14,996 nt of DNA from Methylophilus sp. (GTDB lineage Bacteria; Pseudomonadota; Gammaproteobacteria; Burkholderiales; Methylophilaceae), in contig JAIXZQ010000147.1 in NCBI GenBank assembly GCA_027489475.1, forward strand, positions 1 to 14,996. Reading direction: 5' to 3'. Shown here piece after piece: positions 7,205 through 14,996 of this stretch; the first letter of the stretch is position 1; every line of letters starts with the position of its first letter. The notes beneath the pieces were generated by a model. That model did no database searches. It had not been told where the DNA came from and saw only the letters and a program-made list of their open reading frames with translations. A program made the position numbers and the translations under genes.

Positions 7205-8414
7205 GTAACAAGGCAGATTGAATTGCAGATGTTCTGGCCTCGGCAATCGCCTGACGAATCAATGCTGGGCTAGTTTGTTGCTGGGCAATGGCGCCAGCAT
7301 CCACCGTTAAAGCGGCTGCTAAGGCGCGTTGTAAATGATGGGCATCGTCTAAAGGACACTCTTCAAGGCCAAGGCGACCGCGGCTGTCGCACTCGCAAGC
7401 GCGTAAAAAATCTTCAAATCTTGCACGCTGTCTAAACGCATCCAGCGCTTCTAAAAAATGCAACAAGGTGCTGGCTTTCATCTGCCGCGCGGCATGGAGT
7501 TTTCCGTGAAACTTGGCCACCACCAGTGCCAGCTCTTTGCATTCATTGGGCACTTTCAAGCGACTGACCACCTGCTGTATCAAGCTCACACTGCGTTGTT
7601 CATGGCCAATATGCCGAGGCAAAATGTCTTGCGGTGTAGTGCCTTTACCCAAATCGTGGGTTAAGGCGGCAAAGCGGACTGGCAAGCGAAAGCCTTGCCG
7701 CGCGGCGTAATCAATCACCATCATAACGTGCACCCCGGTATCGATTTCGGGATGGTAGATCGCGGTTTGGGGGACCCCCCACAGCCGATGTAATTCGGGC
7801 AGCAACACTTGCAGGGCGCCACAGTCACGCAGCATTTCAAACATCCGGCTGGGTTGCTTTTCCATGAGCCCTTTTGCAATTTCCTGCCACACTCGCTCAG
7901 GCACCAGTGCATCGACTTCACCGGCCGCCACCATCTGCTGCATCAAAGCCATGGTCTCGGGGGCCATACTAAAGTCGGTAAAGCGGGCTAAAAAGCGGGC
8001 GGCGCGCAAAATACGCACAGGGTCTTCGCTAAACGCAGCGGTGACATGGCGTAAGACTTTACGCTGACAATCCGCTTGCCCGCCAAACGGGTCTATCAGT
8101 TGGCCATCGGCCGCTTGGGCAATGGCATTGATGGTGAAATCACGGCGGGCCAAATCTTCTTGCAAGGTCACGTCAGGGCTGGCGTGCACCTCAAAGCCTT
8201 TGTAGCCTTTGGCAGTTTTGCGCTCTGTGCGCGCCAGTGCATATTCTTGCTGGGTGTGGGGATGTAAAAATACTGGAAAATCTTTGCCTACGGCGCGGTA
8301 GCCTTGTGCCAACAGTTGCTCAGGGGTGGCCCCCACGACCACATAGTCGCAGTCTTTAACCGGCAGGCCAAGCAGACGATCTCTGACGGCGCCGCCTACC
8401 AGATAAATCTGCAT
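7194..8414 (-). CDS. cca: CCA tRNA nucleotidyltransferase (multifunctional, with HD domain)
   Basis: Cca adds or repairs the 3'-CCA end of tRNA using CTP and ATP without a nucleic acid template. The 406-residue protein is the class II bacterial form and closely follows E. coli Cca. It shows LVGGAVRDRLLGLPVKDCD (5-23, with metal-binding Asp21 and Asp23), ARTERKTAKGY (61-71), RRDFTINAIA (90-99), EDPVRILRAARF (130-141) and ERVWQE (173-178). A C-terminal HD domain begins near HPEIDTGVHV (221-230) and has the HDLGKG motif (253-258). As in E. coli, phosphatase and phosphodiesterase activities are expected from this domain. ATG at 8414 gives the canonical MxIYLVGGAVRD start. It lies 27 bp downstream of the NDUFA9-like gene and probably shares its transcript. 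Confidence 0.96.
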   Translation of the reverse strand: MQIYLVGGAVRDRLLGLPVKDCDYVVVGATPEQLLAQGYRAVGKDFPVFLHPHTQQEYALARTERKTAKGYKGFEVHASPDVTLQEDLARRDFTINAIAQAADGQLIDPFGGQADCQRKVLRHVTAAFSEDPVRILRAARFLARFTDFSMAPETMALMQQMVAAGEVDALVPERVWQEIAKGLMEKQPSRMFEMLRDCGALQVLLPELHRLWGVPQTAIYHPEIDTGVHVMMVIDYAARQGFRLPVRFAALTHDLGKGTTPQDILPRHIGHEQRSVSLIQQVVSRLKVPNECKELALVVAKFHGKLHAARQMKASTLLHFLEALDAFRQRARFEDFLRACECDSRGRLGLEECPLDDAHHLQRALAAALTVDAGAIAQQQTSPALIRQAIAEARTSAIQSALLLPH

Positions 8415-8441
8415 GCCCGTTGCTCCGTTTAAGCGTGGCGC

Positions 8442-9401
8442 CTAGCGTCGGGCGTTAATGACCCGACCGGCCGCAGCACGAAACTGATCATAGGCGCCAC
8501 GCGGCGTGTTTTTTACCAAATAGCCGGGGATGACGGCGGTCATATCGGTGGGTACCACACACAGCTCATTGGCCATGGGATTTTGGCAGACATTGTCCAC
8601 CCGCATAGATTGCACGTTGTCGCGCGACATCAATTTCACCGGCAAACATTGCATCACACTGCCTTGCAGCAAGGAGAGTTTAAGGCCAAGACCAACGATG
8701 GGACGCTGCACCTGTATGGTATTCATCACTGCTTCGATAATCTGCTGCAAAGTCATGATGGCAGGGCCGCCAAGTTCATACACCTTGCCGTAGGTGGCAG
8801 GTTCGCTGACCGCATTGACCATCGCGGTCGCCACATCCTCAACCCAAATCGGCTGAAACTTGGCTTTGGGCATGGCCAGCAACAATACCGGCACCATGCG
8901 TATCAGGTTTGCAAACAGATTGATAAAGCGGTCATGCACGCCAAAAATCACCGAGGGGCGGAAGATGGTCACTTGCAGGCGCGGACTATACGCCATCACC
9001 GCTTGCTCACCAGCGGCTTTACTGCGTAAATACTCACTCGGAGCACTGGTGGCCGCTTGCAATGCACTCATGTGCAACAGACGTGGGATGCCCAACTCAT
9101 CACACAATTGCGCCACGCGACGTGGCAGCTGATGGTGTATTTTGTCAAAACCGTTATCCCGGGTTTGATGCAAAATGCCTATCAAGTTAATCACCACATC
9201 ACTGCCTTGTAACTGGCTTTTGAGCGCCACATTGTCCAGAATATCGCACTCAACTACTTGCACTTTTGGCAGTAAAATCAAATGCTTGGCGCGCTCTCTA
9301 CGGCGAGTCAGCACTTTGACTTGATAGCCCGCTTGATCTAATCGGGCGACCACACTGCTGCCCACAAAACCGCTACCACCTAAAATCGTTACTGTTTTCA
9401 T
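8442..9401 (-). CDS. NDUFA9-like NAD(P)-binding protein (atypical SDR, complex I-associated family)
   Basis: A 319-residue Rossmann-fold protein of the NAD-dependent epimerase/atypical SDR type, most like the bacterial relatives of the complex I subunit NDUFA9. The dinucleotide loop is LGGSGFVGS (7-15), followed by a basic stretch LTRRRERA (31-38) that could favour NADP. CDILD (52-56) and VVINLIGI (69-76) are typical. RPSVIFGVHDRFINLFA (148-164) is characteristic of the NDUFA9-like group. YLRSK (124-128) supplies the YxxxK pair. The family name is by similarity only; no nuo genes are in the window, so a link to respiratory complex I is untested. It lies 113 bp after the lytic transglycosylase gene, with its own candidate promoter, and 27 bp before cca. 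Confidence 0.86.
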   Translation of the reverse strand: MKTVTILGGSGFVGSSVVARLDQAGYQVKVLTRRRERAKHLILLPKVQVVECDILDNVALKSQLQGSDVVINLIGILHQTRDNGFDKIHHQLPRRVAQLCDELGIPRLLHMSALQAATSAPSEYLRSKAAGEQAVMAYSPRLQVTIFRPSVIFGVHDRFINLFANLIRMVPVLLLAMPKAKFQPIWVEDVATAMVNAVSEPATYGKVYELGGPAIMTLQQIIEAVMNTIQVQRPIVGLGLKLSLLQGSVMQCLPVKLMSRDNVQSMRVDNVCQNPMANELCVVPTDMTAVIPGYLVKNTPRGAYDQFRAAAGRVINARR

Positions 9402-9428
9402 ACCCTGGTTCCTGAAGCGAATGAGGCT

Positions 9429-9437
9429 ATTGTATCA
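9429..9437 (-). promoter_or_regulatory. Candidate extended -10 promoter for the NDUFA9-like gene and cca
   Basis: Read on the minus strand, TGATACAAT gives an extended -10 element (TGN plus TACAAT, 5 of 6 matches to TATAAT). No good -35 is found at the usual spacing. A start near 9422 would leave a leader of about 20 bases. It lies in the 113-bp gap after the transglycosylase gene, the largest gap in the minus-strand block. Confidence 0.35.
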
Positions 9438-9514
9438 AACCCCTGAATAACACCCTACTCTATGACACTTTGCATGCGCCTCTGTTGTGCGCGGGCAAGC
9501 CCTGTGTGCGACCA

Positions 9515-11494
9515 CTATTCCTGATCTTGCGTCGTCATGGACACGCTGGCGGCGGAATCATCGCTGCCACTGCGCGCAGGAATCACGCCCAAGCGTTTTT
9601 TCATGGTTTGCGCTGGCAAGCCAAGCCTTGTGGCATACATATGCGCGTTGGCCAGCACTTTTTTTACATAGTTGCGCGTTTCACCAAATGGAATAGTCTC
9701 CGCATAAATCGCGCCTTCAAGCGGCGTGTCTGCGGCCCAGCGTCGGGCGCGACTGGGGCCTGCATTATAGGCTGCGGTGGCCATCACCTCTTGACCATTA
9801 AAGATATCCAAAGTGTAGCGCATGTAAAACGTGCCTAATGCCACATTGGTGTCGATGTCATGCAACATGCCATCGTGATAGCCATTGAGACCCAGCTTTT
9901 TGGCAATCCATTTGGCCGTCGTGGGCATCACTTGCATCAGACCACCGGCACCGACAGAAGATTTCGCATAATGCATAAATCGGCTTTCTTGCCGAATAAT
10001 GCCGTAGACCCAAGCCTCGTCGATGGCGCGTGTGCGTGAGGCTTTTTGTAAATAATCACGGTAAGGGGTCGGGTAACGCAGCTCAAAGTTGTGTGTGCGG
10101 TTGGTTTTGTCAGCCGCCAGCACACTGAGGTCAAACCAGCCTTTCATCAGCGCATACTGTGCCGCCACCAACCGTTGCGCATCTTCCAGCCCTTCAATCA
10201 GATACAGCCACTCTAATCTGGCTTCATAACGCGCCTCGGCGTCAAACAACGCTTCAATACGACGGCTGACCAATGATTTGGCAAACTGTTTAACTTCCTC
10301 ATCGCTGGGTTGATAGGTGGCGGTTGGCTCACTCAGCACCGGCCCCAATTCTTCAGCCGCCAGCCAGCCATAAAAGTGCCGCTCTTGCGACAACTTAGCG
10401 AGTAATTGATTGGCATCAGCGATTTGGCCTTTCTCTAACAAGGCACGCGCCTTCCAGTAGCGCCAGGCAGGCTCTTCTGCCAGTGTGGCAGGCATCTCGT
10501 TGAGTATCCCCGCCAAGCTTGGCCACGCTTGTTGACGCAAAGCACTGCGCGCGTACCACTCCCACTGTTCGGCGGAAAAACTGGATTTGTTGAGTTTGGC
10601 AAAGGCAGGCAGCGCTTCTGGTAAATGTTTGCGCGCGGCTTCGAGGGCGATGCTGGCTTGCGCCAGCTGCTTTTCTTCACTGTCTAACACGCCTTGGATT
10701 TTTTGATAAGTCACCTTAGCCACAGACACATCGGCTTTGGCCTGACGCTGGATGGCATACACATACAAGGCACGAGCATAGGCCGAATGTGCAGACAAGC
10801 CGCCTTTTTTCAGCACTTGCGCCGGGTTTTGCACCATGTCGTCTATCTGTTTTAACAACGCCGAATCCGCTTTGTTACTTCGCTTCGCCCAGAGCTTGGC
10901 CTGTGCGGGCTTGTTGTTTAATAGCGCCTCTCGATACAAGGTGAGCACCAGTTTGTCATCCAGCACCCCCACTTGCTGCAAAGCCTCCAACATGCCCTGA
11001 CAGTCTGCGCTGAGGTCTCTGCCCGTCAACAGCAGACGTTTGCCGTCCTCATACGCATTGGGATCATCTAGCGCAATTTCAGCTTGCACCTGATAACACT
11101 GGTTGCTGATGTCATTCAGGCTGTACACCATCGGAATTTGCGCGCGCACCTCAACAAATTGATCCCAGAATTGCACCCGCCCTAAGCGTTTGAGCCACAA
11201 CTCGCGCACGCGCTGACTCATCAGTGACTCGCCGTGTTCTTGCAAAAAGGTTTGTACATCGCTGTAGTTGAGCTGATCCAAGGTCAGGATCATTTGCCAA
11301 TACTGTGGATAGGATAACAAGGGGGATTTGCGCTGTTTGAGGGTTTCGATGGCCTCGGACAATTGCGCTAGATTGCGGGTTTGATAAGCCTGTCTGGCCT
11401 GTTGCAAGACTTCAGCGTCGCCAGCGGCGGCGGATGACATGGCTACCAACAGACAGGCAGCAACGATAAATAGAACACCCAGTGTATGCTTCAT
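9515..11494 (-). CDS. Soluble lytic murein transglycosylase (Slt70-type)
   Basis: This periplasmic enzyme cleaves peptidoglycan between MurNAc and GlcNAc, forming 1,6-anhydro products. The 659-residue protein starts with a signal peptide (1-24, hydrophobic VLFIVAACLLVAMSSAAA, likely cut after AAA). A long alpha-helical superhelix (about 25-470) precedes the catalytic lysozyme-like domain (about 485-620). Key motifs are GIIRQESRF (498-506, catalytic Glu503), GAGGLMQVMPTTA (515-527), ALGTFYMRYTL (552-562) and AAYNAGPSRARRW (574-586). This order matches E. coli Slt70, which is of similar length. A polar tail of about 30 residues follows the domain. It starts 37 bp after the small membrane protein gene and is probably transcribed from the division cluster. 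Confidence 0.94.
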   Translation of the reverse strand: MKHTLGVLFIVAACLLVAMSSAAAGDAEVLQQARQAYQTRNLAQLSEAIETLKQRKSPLLSYPQYWQMILTLDQLNYSDVQTFLQEHGESLMSQRVRELWLKRLGRVQFWDQFVEVRAQIPMVYSLNDISNQCYQVQAEIALDDPNAYEDGKRLLLTGRDLSADCQGMLEALQQVGVLDDKLVLTLYREALLNNKPAQAKLWAKRSNKADSALLKQIDDMVQNPAQVLKKGGLSAHSAYARALYVYAIQRQAKADVSVAKVTYQKIQGVLDSEEKQLAQASIALEAARKHLPEALPAFAKLNKSSFSAEQWEWYARSALRQQAWPSLAGILNEMPATLAEEPAWRYWKARALLEKGQIADANQLLAKLSQERHFYGWLAAEELGPVLSEPTATYQPSDEEVKQFAKSLVSRRIEALFDAEARYEARLEWLYLIEGLEDAQRLVAAQYALMKGWFDLSVLAADKTNRTHNFELRYPTPYRDYLQKASRTRAIDEAWVYGIIRQESRFMHYAKSSVGAGGLMQVMPTTAKWIAKKLGLNGYHDGMLHDIDTNVALGTFYMRYTLDIFNGQEVMATAAYNAGPSRARRWAADTPLEGAIYAETIPFGETRNYVKKVLANAHMYATRLGLPAQTMKKRLGVIPARSGSDDSAASVSMTTQDQE

Positions 11495-11531
11495 GATTCA
11501 GCCTGCACGTTGTCACGTGCCCGCGAGGAGA

Positions 11532-11714
11532 TTAGAGTCTGGCCAGTCGACTCAAAAAGAAAAACAGCAGCATTAGCAACACCAGCGAAAATCCAGCCCG
11601 CCAGACTATTTTCAGCCAACGCCAATAGCGTGGCTGACCAGTTTGCCAGCCCAGCAAACCCAACACCAAGGTACTCAATACCAGCACGGTGAAGAGTATG
11701 CGTATCCACCACAT
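11532..11714 (-). CDS. Small two-helix membrane protein, function unknown
   Basis: A 60-residue, strongly hydrophobic protein with two predicted membrane helices, about 4-23 (IRILFTVLVLSTLVLGLLGW) and 40-56 (AGFSLVLLMLLFFFLSR). They are joined by an aromatic and basic loop, GQPRYWRWLKIVWRAG. The positive loop suggests both ends face the periplasm. I do not recognise a named family. ATG at 11714 is preceded by AGGA about 10 bases upstream. It sits 21 bp after the lpxC stop and 37 bp before the transglycosylase start, so it is very likely co-transcribed with them. It is not SecM, which follows lpxC in E. coli: it lacks a long secreted part and the known arrest motif. An overlapping frame from GTG at 11712 is less protein-like and is not favoured. 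Confidence 0.65.
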   Translation of the reverse strand: MWWIRILFTVLVLSTLVLGLLGWQTGQPRYWRWLKIVWRAGFSLVLLMLLFFFLSRLARL

Positions 11715-11735
11715 GCGATAACGTCCTGGTGATGT

Positions 11736-12671
11736 TTAGGCCGGCAATAACGGTGCCGGGCTAAAATATTCACGTTGTTTGACAAAACCCACTGGCGCCT
11801 GCGCATCGTTTTCAAAACTACAGTATTCCCACGCTGACGAATCCGCCAGCAAAGCACGCAGCAATTGATTGTTCAGGGCATGGCCAGATTTAAAAGCGCT
11901 AAACTGCCCAATAATCGGGTAGCCCAACAAATATAAATCTCCAATAGCGTCTAACACTTTGTGCTTGGCAAACTCGTCGTCATAGCGCAAGCCACCGCCA
12001 TTCAATACCTTGTATTCATCAAGCACGATGGCGTTATCCAAACTGCCGCCTTTGGCCAAGCCATTGGCACGCAGGTATTCCACCTCATGCATAAAGCCAA
12101 AAGTGCGCGCGCGACTGATCTCGTCAACATAGCTTTGGCTGTCATAATCTATGGTCACCGTTTTGCCAGAAAACTCGAACACTGGGTGCGCAAAGTCTAT
12201 GGTAAATTCGGCTTTAAATCCGTGGTGCGGCGTAAATTTTGCCCATTTGTCGCCGTCTTGCACCTCGACTGTTTTTAAGATGCGCACAAATTGTTTGGGC
12301 GACTCCAGTTCGGCCAGTCCAGCCGTTTGCAGCAGAAAAATAAACGGCCCAGAGCTGCCATCCATGATGGGCACCTCCGCGGCCGTTAATTCAATCAGGA
12401 CGTTGTCCACCCCCAAACCTGCGAGGGCAGACATCAGATGTTCCACCGTTGCCACGCGCGCGCCTGAAAACTCTAGGGCGGAGCTCAGGCGCGTGTCGTT
12501 CACTGCCGTCGGGGTAACCCGCAAGGCTGGCGTATCGGGCAAATCGATCCGCTTGAACACCACGCCGTGATCGGCCGGCGCCGGCTTGAGCGTCAGCGTG
12601 ACTTTTTCACCGCTGTGTAGCCCAACGCCAGTGGCGCTGATCGATTGTTTGAGCGTGCGTTGCTTTAACAT
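11736..12671 (-). CDS. lpxC: UDP-3-O-acyl-N-acetylglucosamine deacetylase
   Basis: LpxC removes the acetyl group from UDP-3-O-acyl-GlcNAc, the committed zinc-dependent step of lipid A synthesis, in the cytoplasm. The 311-residue protein begins [20 protein letters not shown] (1-20), the family's standard start. Zinc ligands are His78 in VEHLMSAL, and His237 and Asp241 in [10 protein letters not shown]; Glu77 is the catalytic base and His264 of SGHALNN the second catalytic residue. [11 protein letters not shown] (183-193) and [10 protein letters not shown] (207-216) are also typical. Its presence confirms a Gram-negative host with lipopolysaccharide. It follows ftsZ by 61 bp, the usual distal dcw order. 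An AAAGGA (12685-12690) lies 13 bases before the ATG, a rather long spacing. A candidate internal promoter lies in the gap. Confidence 0.97.
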   Translation of the reverse strand: MLKQRTLKQSISATGVGLHSGEKVTLTLKPAPADHGVVFKRIDLPDTPALRVTPTAVNDTRLSSALEFSGARVATVEHLMSALAGLGVDNVLIELTAAEVPIMDGSSGPFIFLLQTAGLAELESPKQFVRILKTVEVQDGDKWAKFTPHHGFKAEFTIDFAHPVFEFSGKTVTIDYDSQSYVDEISRARTFGFMHEVEYLRANGLAKGGSLDNAIVLDEYKVLNGGGLRYDDEFAKHKVLDAIGDLYLLGYPIIGQFSAFKSGHALNNQLLRALLADSSAWEYCSFENDAQAPVGFVKQREYFSPAPLLPA

Positions 12672-12706
12672 GGTTGTCTGATCATCCTTTCTATCACGAT
12701 GGATGC

Positions 12707-12712
12707 ATTATA
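12707..12712 (-). promoter_or_regulatory. Candidate -10 element upstream of lpxC
   Basis: On the minus strand the 61-bp ftsZ-lpxC gap contains a perfect TATAAT (12712 to 12707), 35 bases before the lpxC ATG. No convincing -35 is found 16-18 bp upstream; that region overlaps the end of ftsZ (TAGTGG at 17 bp). It could provide lpxC expression independent of ftsZ, but evidence rests on six bases. Confidence 0.3.
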
Positions 12713-12732
12713 AGGCAATCCCAAGCAGACCA

Positions 12733-13893
12733 CTAATCAGCCTGTTTACGCAAAAATGCTGGAATATCATATTCTTCAATGCCGGAATTTTTCATCGCCT
12801 CTACCTGTGCGCGGCGGCTATTGCTGGTAAACACCGCAGGCTCATCTTCTTCCACATGATTGAAGATGGGCTGGTTGGTGGTACCGTCACGCAAGGTGGT
12901 CATCACTTTGAGCTCTGGCTTGGCTTGACGCTTGCCAACCGAACCATTGAGGCCGGTGGCCACCATGGTCACGCGCAGGTTGTCGCCCATGCTCTCATCC
13001 ATCACATTGCCTACAATCACAGTGGCGTCTTCTGCGGTAAATTCTTTGATGGTGTTCATCACATCATAGTATTCACGCATTTTAAAGCTGCTGCTGGCAC
13101 TGATGTTCACCAACACGCCACGCGCATTGGCCAAATTAACGTCTTCTAACAAGGGGCTTGCCACCGCTTGTTCGGCCGCGATACGCGCACGGTTAGGCCC
13201 ACTGGCTTCGGCCGAGCCCATCATGGCCATGCCCATTTCAGACATCACAGTACGCACGTCAGCAAAGTCAACGTTGACCAAGCCTGGGCAATTGATGATT
13301 TCGGCAATGCCAGAGACCGCATTGTGCAGCACATCATTGGCGGCGCGATACGCTTCTACCACGGTCACGTCTTCGCCCAATACATCCATCAATTTTTCAT
13401 TGGGGATAACAATCAGAGAGTCGACATATTGCGAAAGTTCTTCTAGGCCTTCTTGCGCGACCTTGGCCCGTTTACCTTCAAAGGCAAAGGGTTTGGTCAC
13501 CACGGCCACCGTTAAGATGCCCATTTCACGCGCCACTTCGGCGATGATAGGCGCTGCACCCGTGCCCGTGCCGCCGCCCATACCGGCGGTAATAAACAGC
13601 ATGTCTGCACCATCGATGGTTTCAGCAATGCTGTCGCGGTCTTCGAGTGCTGCTTCGCGACCGATTTCAGGCTTAGCGCCTGCACCCAAACCTTTGGTGA
13701 TATCAGAGCCAATCTGCAATACCACTTTGGCATGGCTCTTTTTCAAGGCCTGCATATCCGTGTTGGCGCAGATAAACTCTACGCCGGTCACGCTCTTGGT
13801 CATCATGTGTTCCACGGCGTTACCACCGCAACCACCCACGCCAATGACCTTAATGACGGCGCCGTCGTTCTCTTTGTCAAAAATCTCAATCAT
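12733..13893 (-). CDS. ftsZ: Cell division protein FtsZ
   Basis: FtsZ is the tubulin-like GTPase that forms the cytokinetic ring. The 386-residue protein shows IGVGGCGGNAV (17-27), ANTD (43-46), the tubulin signature GGGTGTG (106-112), and the T7 loop NVDFADV (207-213) with the catalytic Asp209 and Asp212. The globular core ends near 317, followed by a linker of about 55 residues. The conserved C-terminal peptide is EYDIPAFLRKQ (374-384), which binds FtsA and is also the region recognised by SlmA. A strong Shine-Dalgarno, GGAGGGT, lies 5 bp ahead of the ATG on the minus strand. It follows ftsA by 73 bp, whereas the two genes nearly touch in E. coli. The nucleoid-occlusion gene slmA lies about 8 kb away in this window. 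Confidence 0.98.
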   Translation of the reverse strand: MIEIFDKENDGAVIKVIGVGGCGGNAVEHMMTKSVTGVEFICANTDMQALKKSHAKVVLQIGSDITKGLGAGAKPEIGREAALEDRDSIAETIDGADMLFITAGMGGGTGTGAAPIIAEVAREMGILTVAVVTKPFAFEGKRAKVAQEGLEELSQYVDSLIVIPNEKLMDVLGEDVTVVEAYRAANDVLHNAVSGIAEIINCPGLVNVDFADVRTVMSEMGMAMMGSAEASGPNRARIAAEQAVASPLLEDVNLANARGVLVNISASSSFKMREYYDVMNTIKEFTAEDATVIVGNVMDESMGDNLRVTMVATGLNGSVGKRQAKPELKVMTTLRDGTTNQPIFNHVEEDEPAVFTSNSRRAQVEAMKNSGIEEYDIPAFLRKQAD

Positions 13894-13966
13894 TATTCAC
13901 CCTCCATTTGCCTATCTATTGAGTGCTAGGTTGCCCGCACACTCGCCCTATTACAAAACACAAGAA

Positions 13967-14996
13967 TTAAAAATTTCCTGTAAACCAACTCTTCATCCGC
14001 TCCAACAATCTGCCAAACGAGCCAGACTGCAGGTTACCCACCATTTGTTTTTCTACCTGTTGTTTAGCCATCAACAACAGGCCTATCCCGGTGGCGTACC
14101 GTGGGTTGTTCACCACCTCAGACAGTCCTTCGACATAGCGCGGCAGACCCAGTCTGACCGGCGTATGAAAAATCTCCTCGCCCAGCTCTACCATGCCGCG
14201 CATCTGCGCCGCACCGCCGGTAATCACAATGCCAGAAGCGATCATGGATTCCATGCCGCTGCGGCGCAGCTCTTGCTGCACAAACTCGTAAATCTCTTCC
14301 ACCCGGTCTTCAATCACTTCGGTCAGCGCCTGACAAGACAGCTGACGTGGCTCGCGACCATCCACGGCAGGTACTTCTACCACTTCACGCGGGTCGGCCA
14401 GCTGGCGCAAAGCACAGCCATGCTTGACCTTGATTTCTTCGGCAGACTGGGTTGGAGTACGCAAGGCGACGGCAATATCATTGGTGATTTGGTCGCCGGC
14501 AATCGGAATCACTGCGGTATGGCGAATCGCGCCATTTTTAAATACGGCTAAATCGGTAGTCCCGCCGCCAATATCCACCAAGCACACGCCCAGCTCTTTT
14601 TCATCGTCGGTCAGCACCGACTCACTGGAGGCCAGTGGTTGTAAAATCAGATCGCTGACTTCTAAGCCGCAGCGCTTAATGCATTTGATGATATTTTGTG
14701 CCGCCGCCACCGCACCAGTGACAATATGCACACGCACTTCAAGACGGATGCCACTCATGCCCAAGGGCTCGCGCACATCCTCTTGACCATCGATAATGAA
14801 CTCTTGGGTCAGAATATGCAGAATCTGCTGATCTGCCGGGAGCGCAATGGCGCGCGCGGTATCCACCACACGGTCTATGTCCATCTGCGACACTTCACTC
14901 TCTTTAATCTTCACCATGCCATGGGAGTTCAGGCTTTTGACATGGCTACCCGCAATACCGGAATACACGGTGTTAATTTTGCAGTCGGCCATCAGC
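13967..14996 (-). CDS. ftsA: Cell division protein FtsA (5' end outside window)
   Basis: FtsA is the actin-like ATPase that tethers FtsZ to the inner membrane and recruits later divisome proteins. The visible 341-residue part starts MADCKINTVYSG, which aligns to residue 71 onward of E. coli FtsA (MADCQISSVYLA). The bases just outside this Met encode Leu, as in E. coli, so the true start lies beyond the window and about 70 residues are missing. Features include the 1C domain with QEFIIDGQEDVREPLGMSGI, LASSESVLTDDEKELGVCLV, the nucleotide-binding VDIGGGTTD and the second phosphate loop TGGAAQ. The C-terminal amphipathic helix FGRLLERMKSWF is the membrane-targeting sequence. It is the first visible gene of the minus-strand division cluster, and ftsZ follows 73 bp later. 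Confidence 0.97.
   Translation of the reverse strand, partial: LMADCKINTVYSGIAGSHVKSLNSHGMVKIKESEVSQMDIDRVVDTARAIALPADQQILHILTQEFIIDGQEDVREPLGMSGIRLEVRVHIVTGAVAAAQNIIKCIKRCGLEVSDLILQPLASSESVLTDDEKELGVCLVDIGGGTTDLAVFKNGAIRHTAVIPIAGDQITNDIAVALRTPTQSAEEIKVKHGCALRQLADPREVVEVPAVDGREPRQLSCQALTEVIEDRVEEIYEFVQQELRRSGMESMIASGIVITGGAAQMRGMVELGEEIFHTPVRLGLPRYVEGLSEVVNNPRYATGIGLLLMAKQQVEKQMVGNLQSGSFGRLLERMKSWFTGNF

Noticed and set aside
9026..9037. GTAAATACTCAC, 10 of 12 matches to the E. coli SlmA site GTGAGTACTCAC
   Set aside because: About one such match is expected by chance in 15 kb, and it lies inside a coding sequence. A genome-wide count would be needed.
11491..11712. Alternative minus-strand frame from GTG overlapping the 60-residue membrane protein gene
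   Set aside because: It needs a GTG start, overlaps the transglycosylase start and looks less like a membrane protein. The ATG-started two-helix frame is more convincing, though neither is proven.
13103..14551. Long open frame on the plus strand, antisense to ftsZ and ftsA and running through the gap between them
   Set aside because: Its product is Ser/Thr/Pro/Ala-rich with no recognisable domain, and it mirrors two strongly conserved genes. Such frames arise from the codon use of the opposite strand.

Overview
The window looks like ordinary chromosome of a betaproteobacterium, most likely a methylotroph of the family Methylophilaceae (a Methylophilus-like genome). This placement is an inference from remembered gene order (argB, pyrimidine 5'-nucleotidase and slmA together; ftsA-ftsZ-lpxC followed by a lytic transglycosylase, an NDUFA9-like protein and cca) and from protein similarity; no database search was possible. 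The DNA is gene-dense, with no gap over about 190 bases between genes. I see no insertion sequence, phage gene, CRISPR array, tRNA or rRNA.

Left part, plus strand (1-7182). argA (N-acetylglutamate synthase) has an unusual XRE-type helix-turn-helix domain fused to its N-terminus. It sits behind an AT-rich promoter that carries a 30-bp-period direct repeat and a small palindrome. A terminator-like hairpin separates it from argB (N-acetylglutamate kinase), the next arginine step. argB is followed closely by a glutathione S-transferase, a HAD pyrimidine 5'-nucleotidase that overlaps it, slmA (nucleoid occlusion) and a small DUF2788 membrane protein. Next come a short exported excalibur-domain protein, an SGNH/arylesterase-type hydrolase and a PAS-GGDEF diguanylate cyclase.

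Right part, minus strand (14996 down to 7194). This is the distal end of the division and cell wall (dcw) cluster: ftsA (5' end outside the window), ftsZ, lpxC, a 60-residue two-helix membrane protein, a soluble lytic transglycosylase, an NDUFA9-like NAD(P)-binding protein and cca. Spacings of 20-113 bp suggest one long transcription unit with internal promoters; candidate -10 elements precede lpxC and the NDUFA9-like gene. The two blocks converge between the diguanylate cyclase and cca, which end 11 bp apart.

Functionally the window joins arginine synthesis (ArgA, ArgB), division and its spatial control (FtsA, FtsZ, SlmA), envelope building and remodelling (LpxC, lytic transglycosylase), tRNA maturation (Cca) and c-di-GMP signalling. 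The one candidate for something little described is the helix-turn-helix/ArgA fusion with its promoter repeats, which suggests an enzyme that may control its own gene in response to arginine or substrate. The rest is well-known housekeeping plus a few small, poorly characterised membrane or exported proteins.
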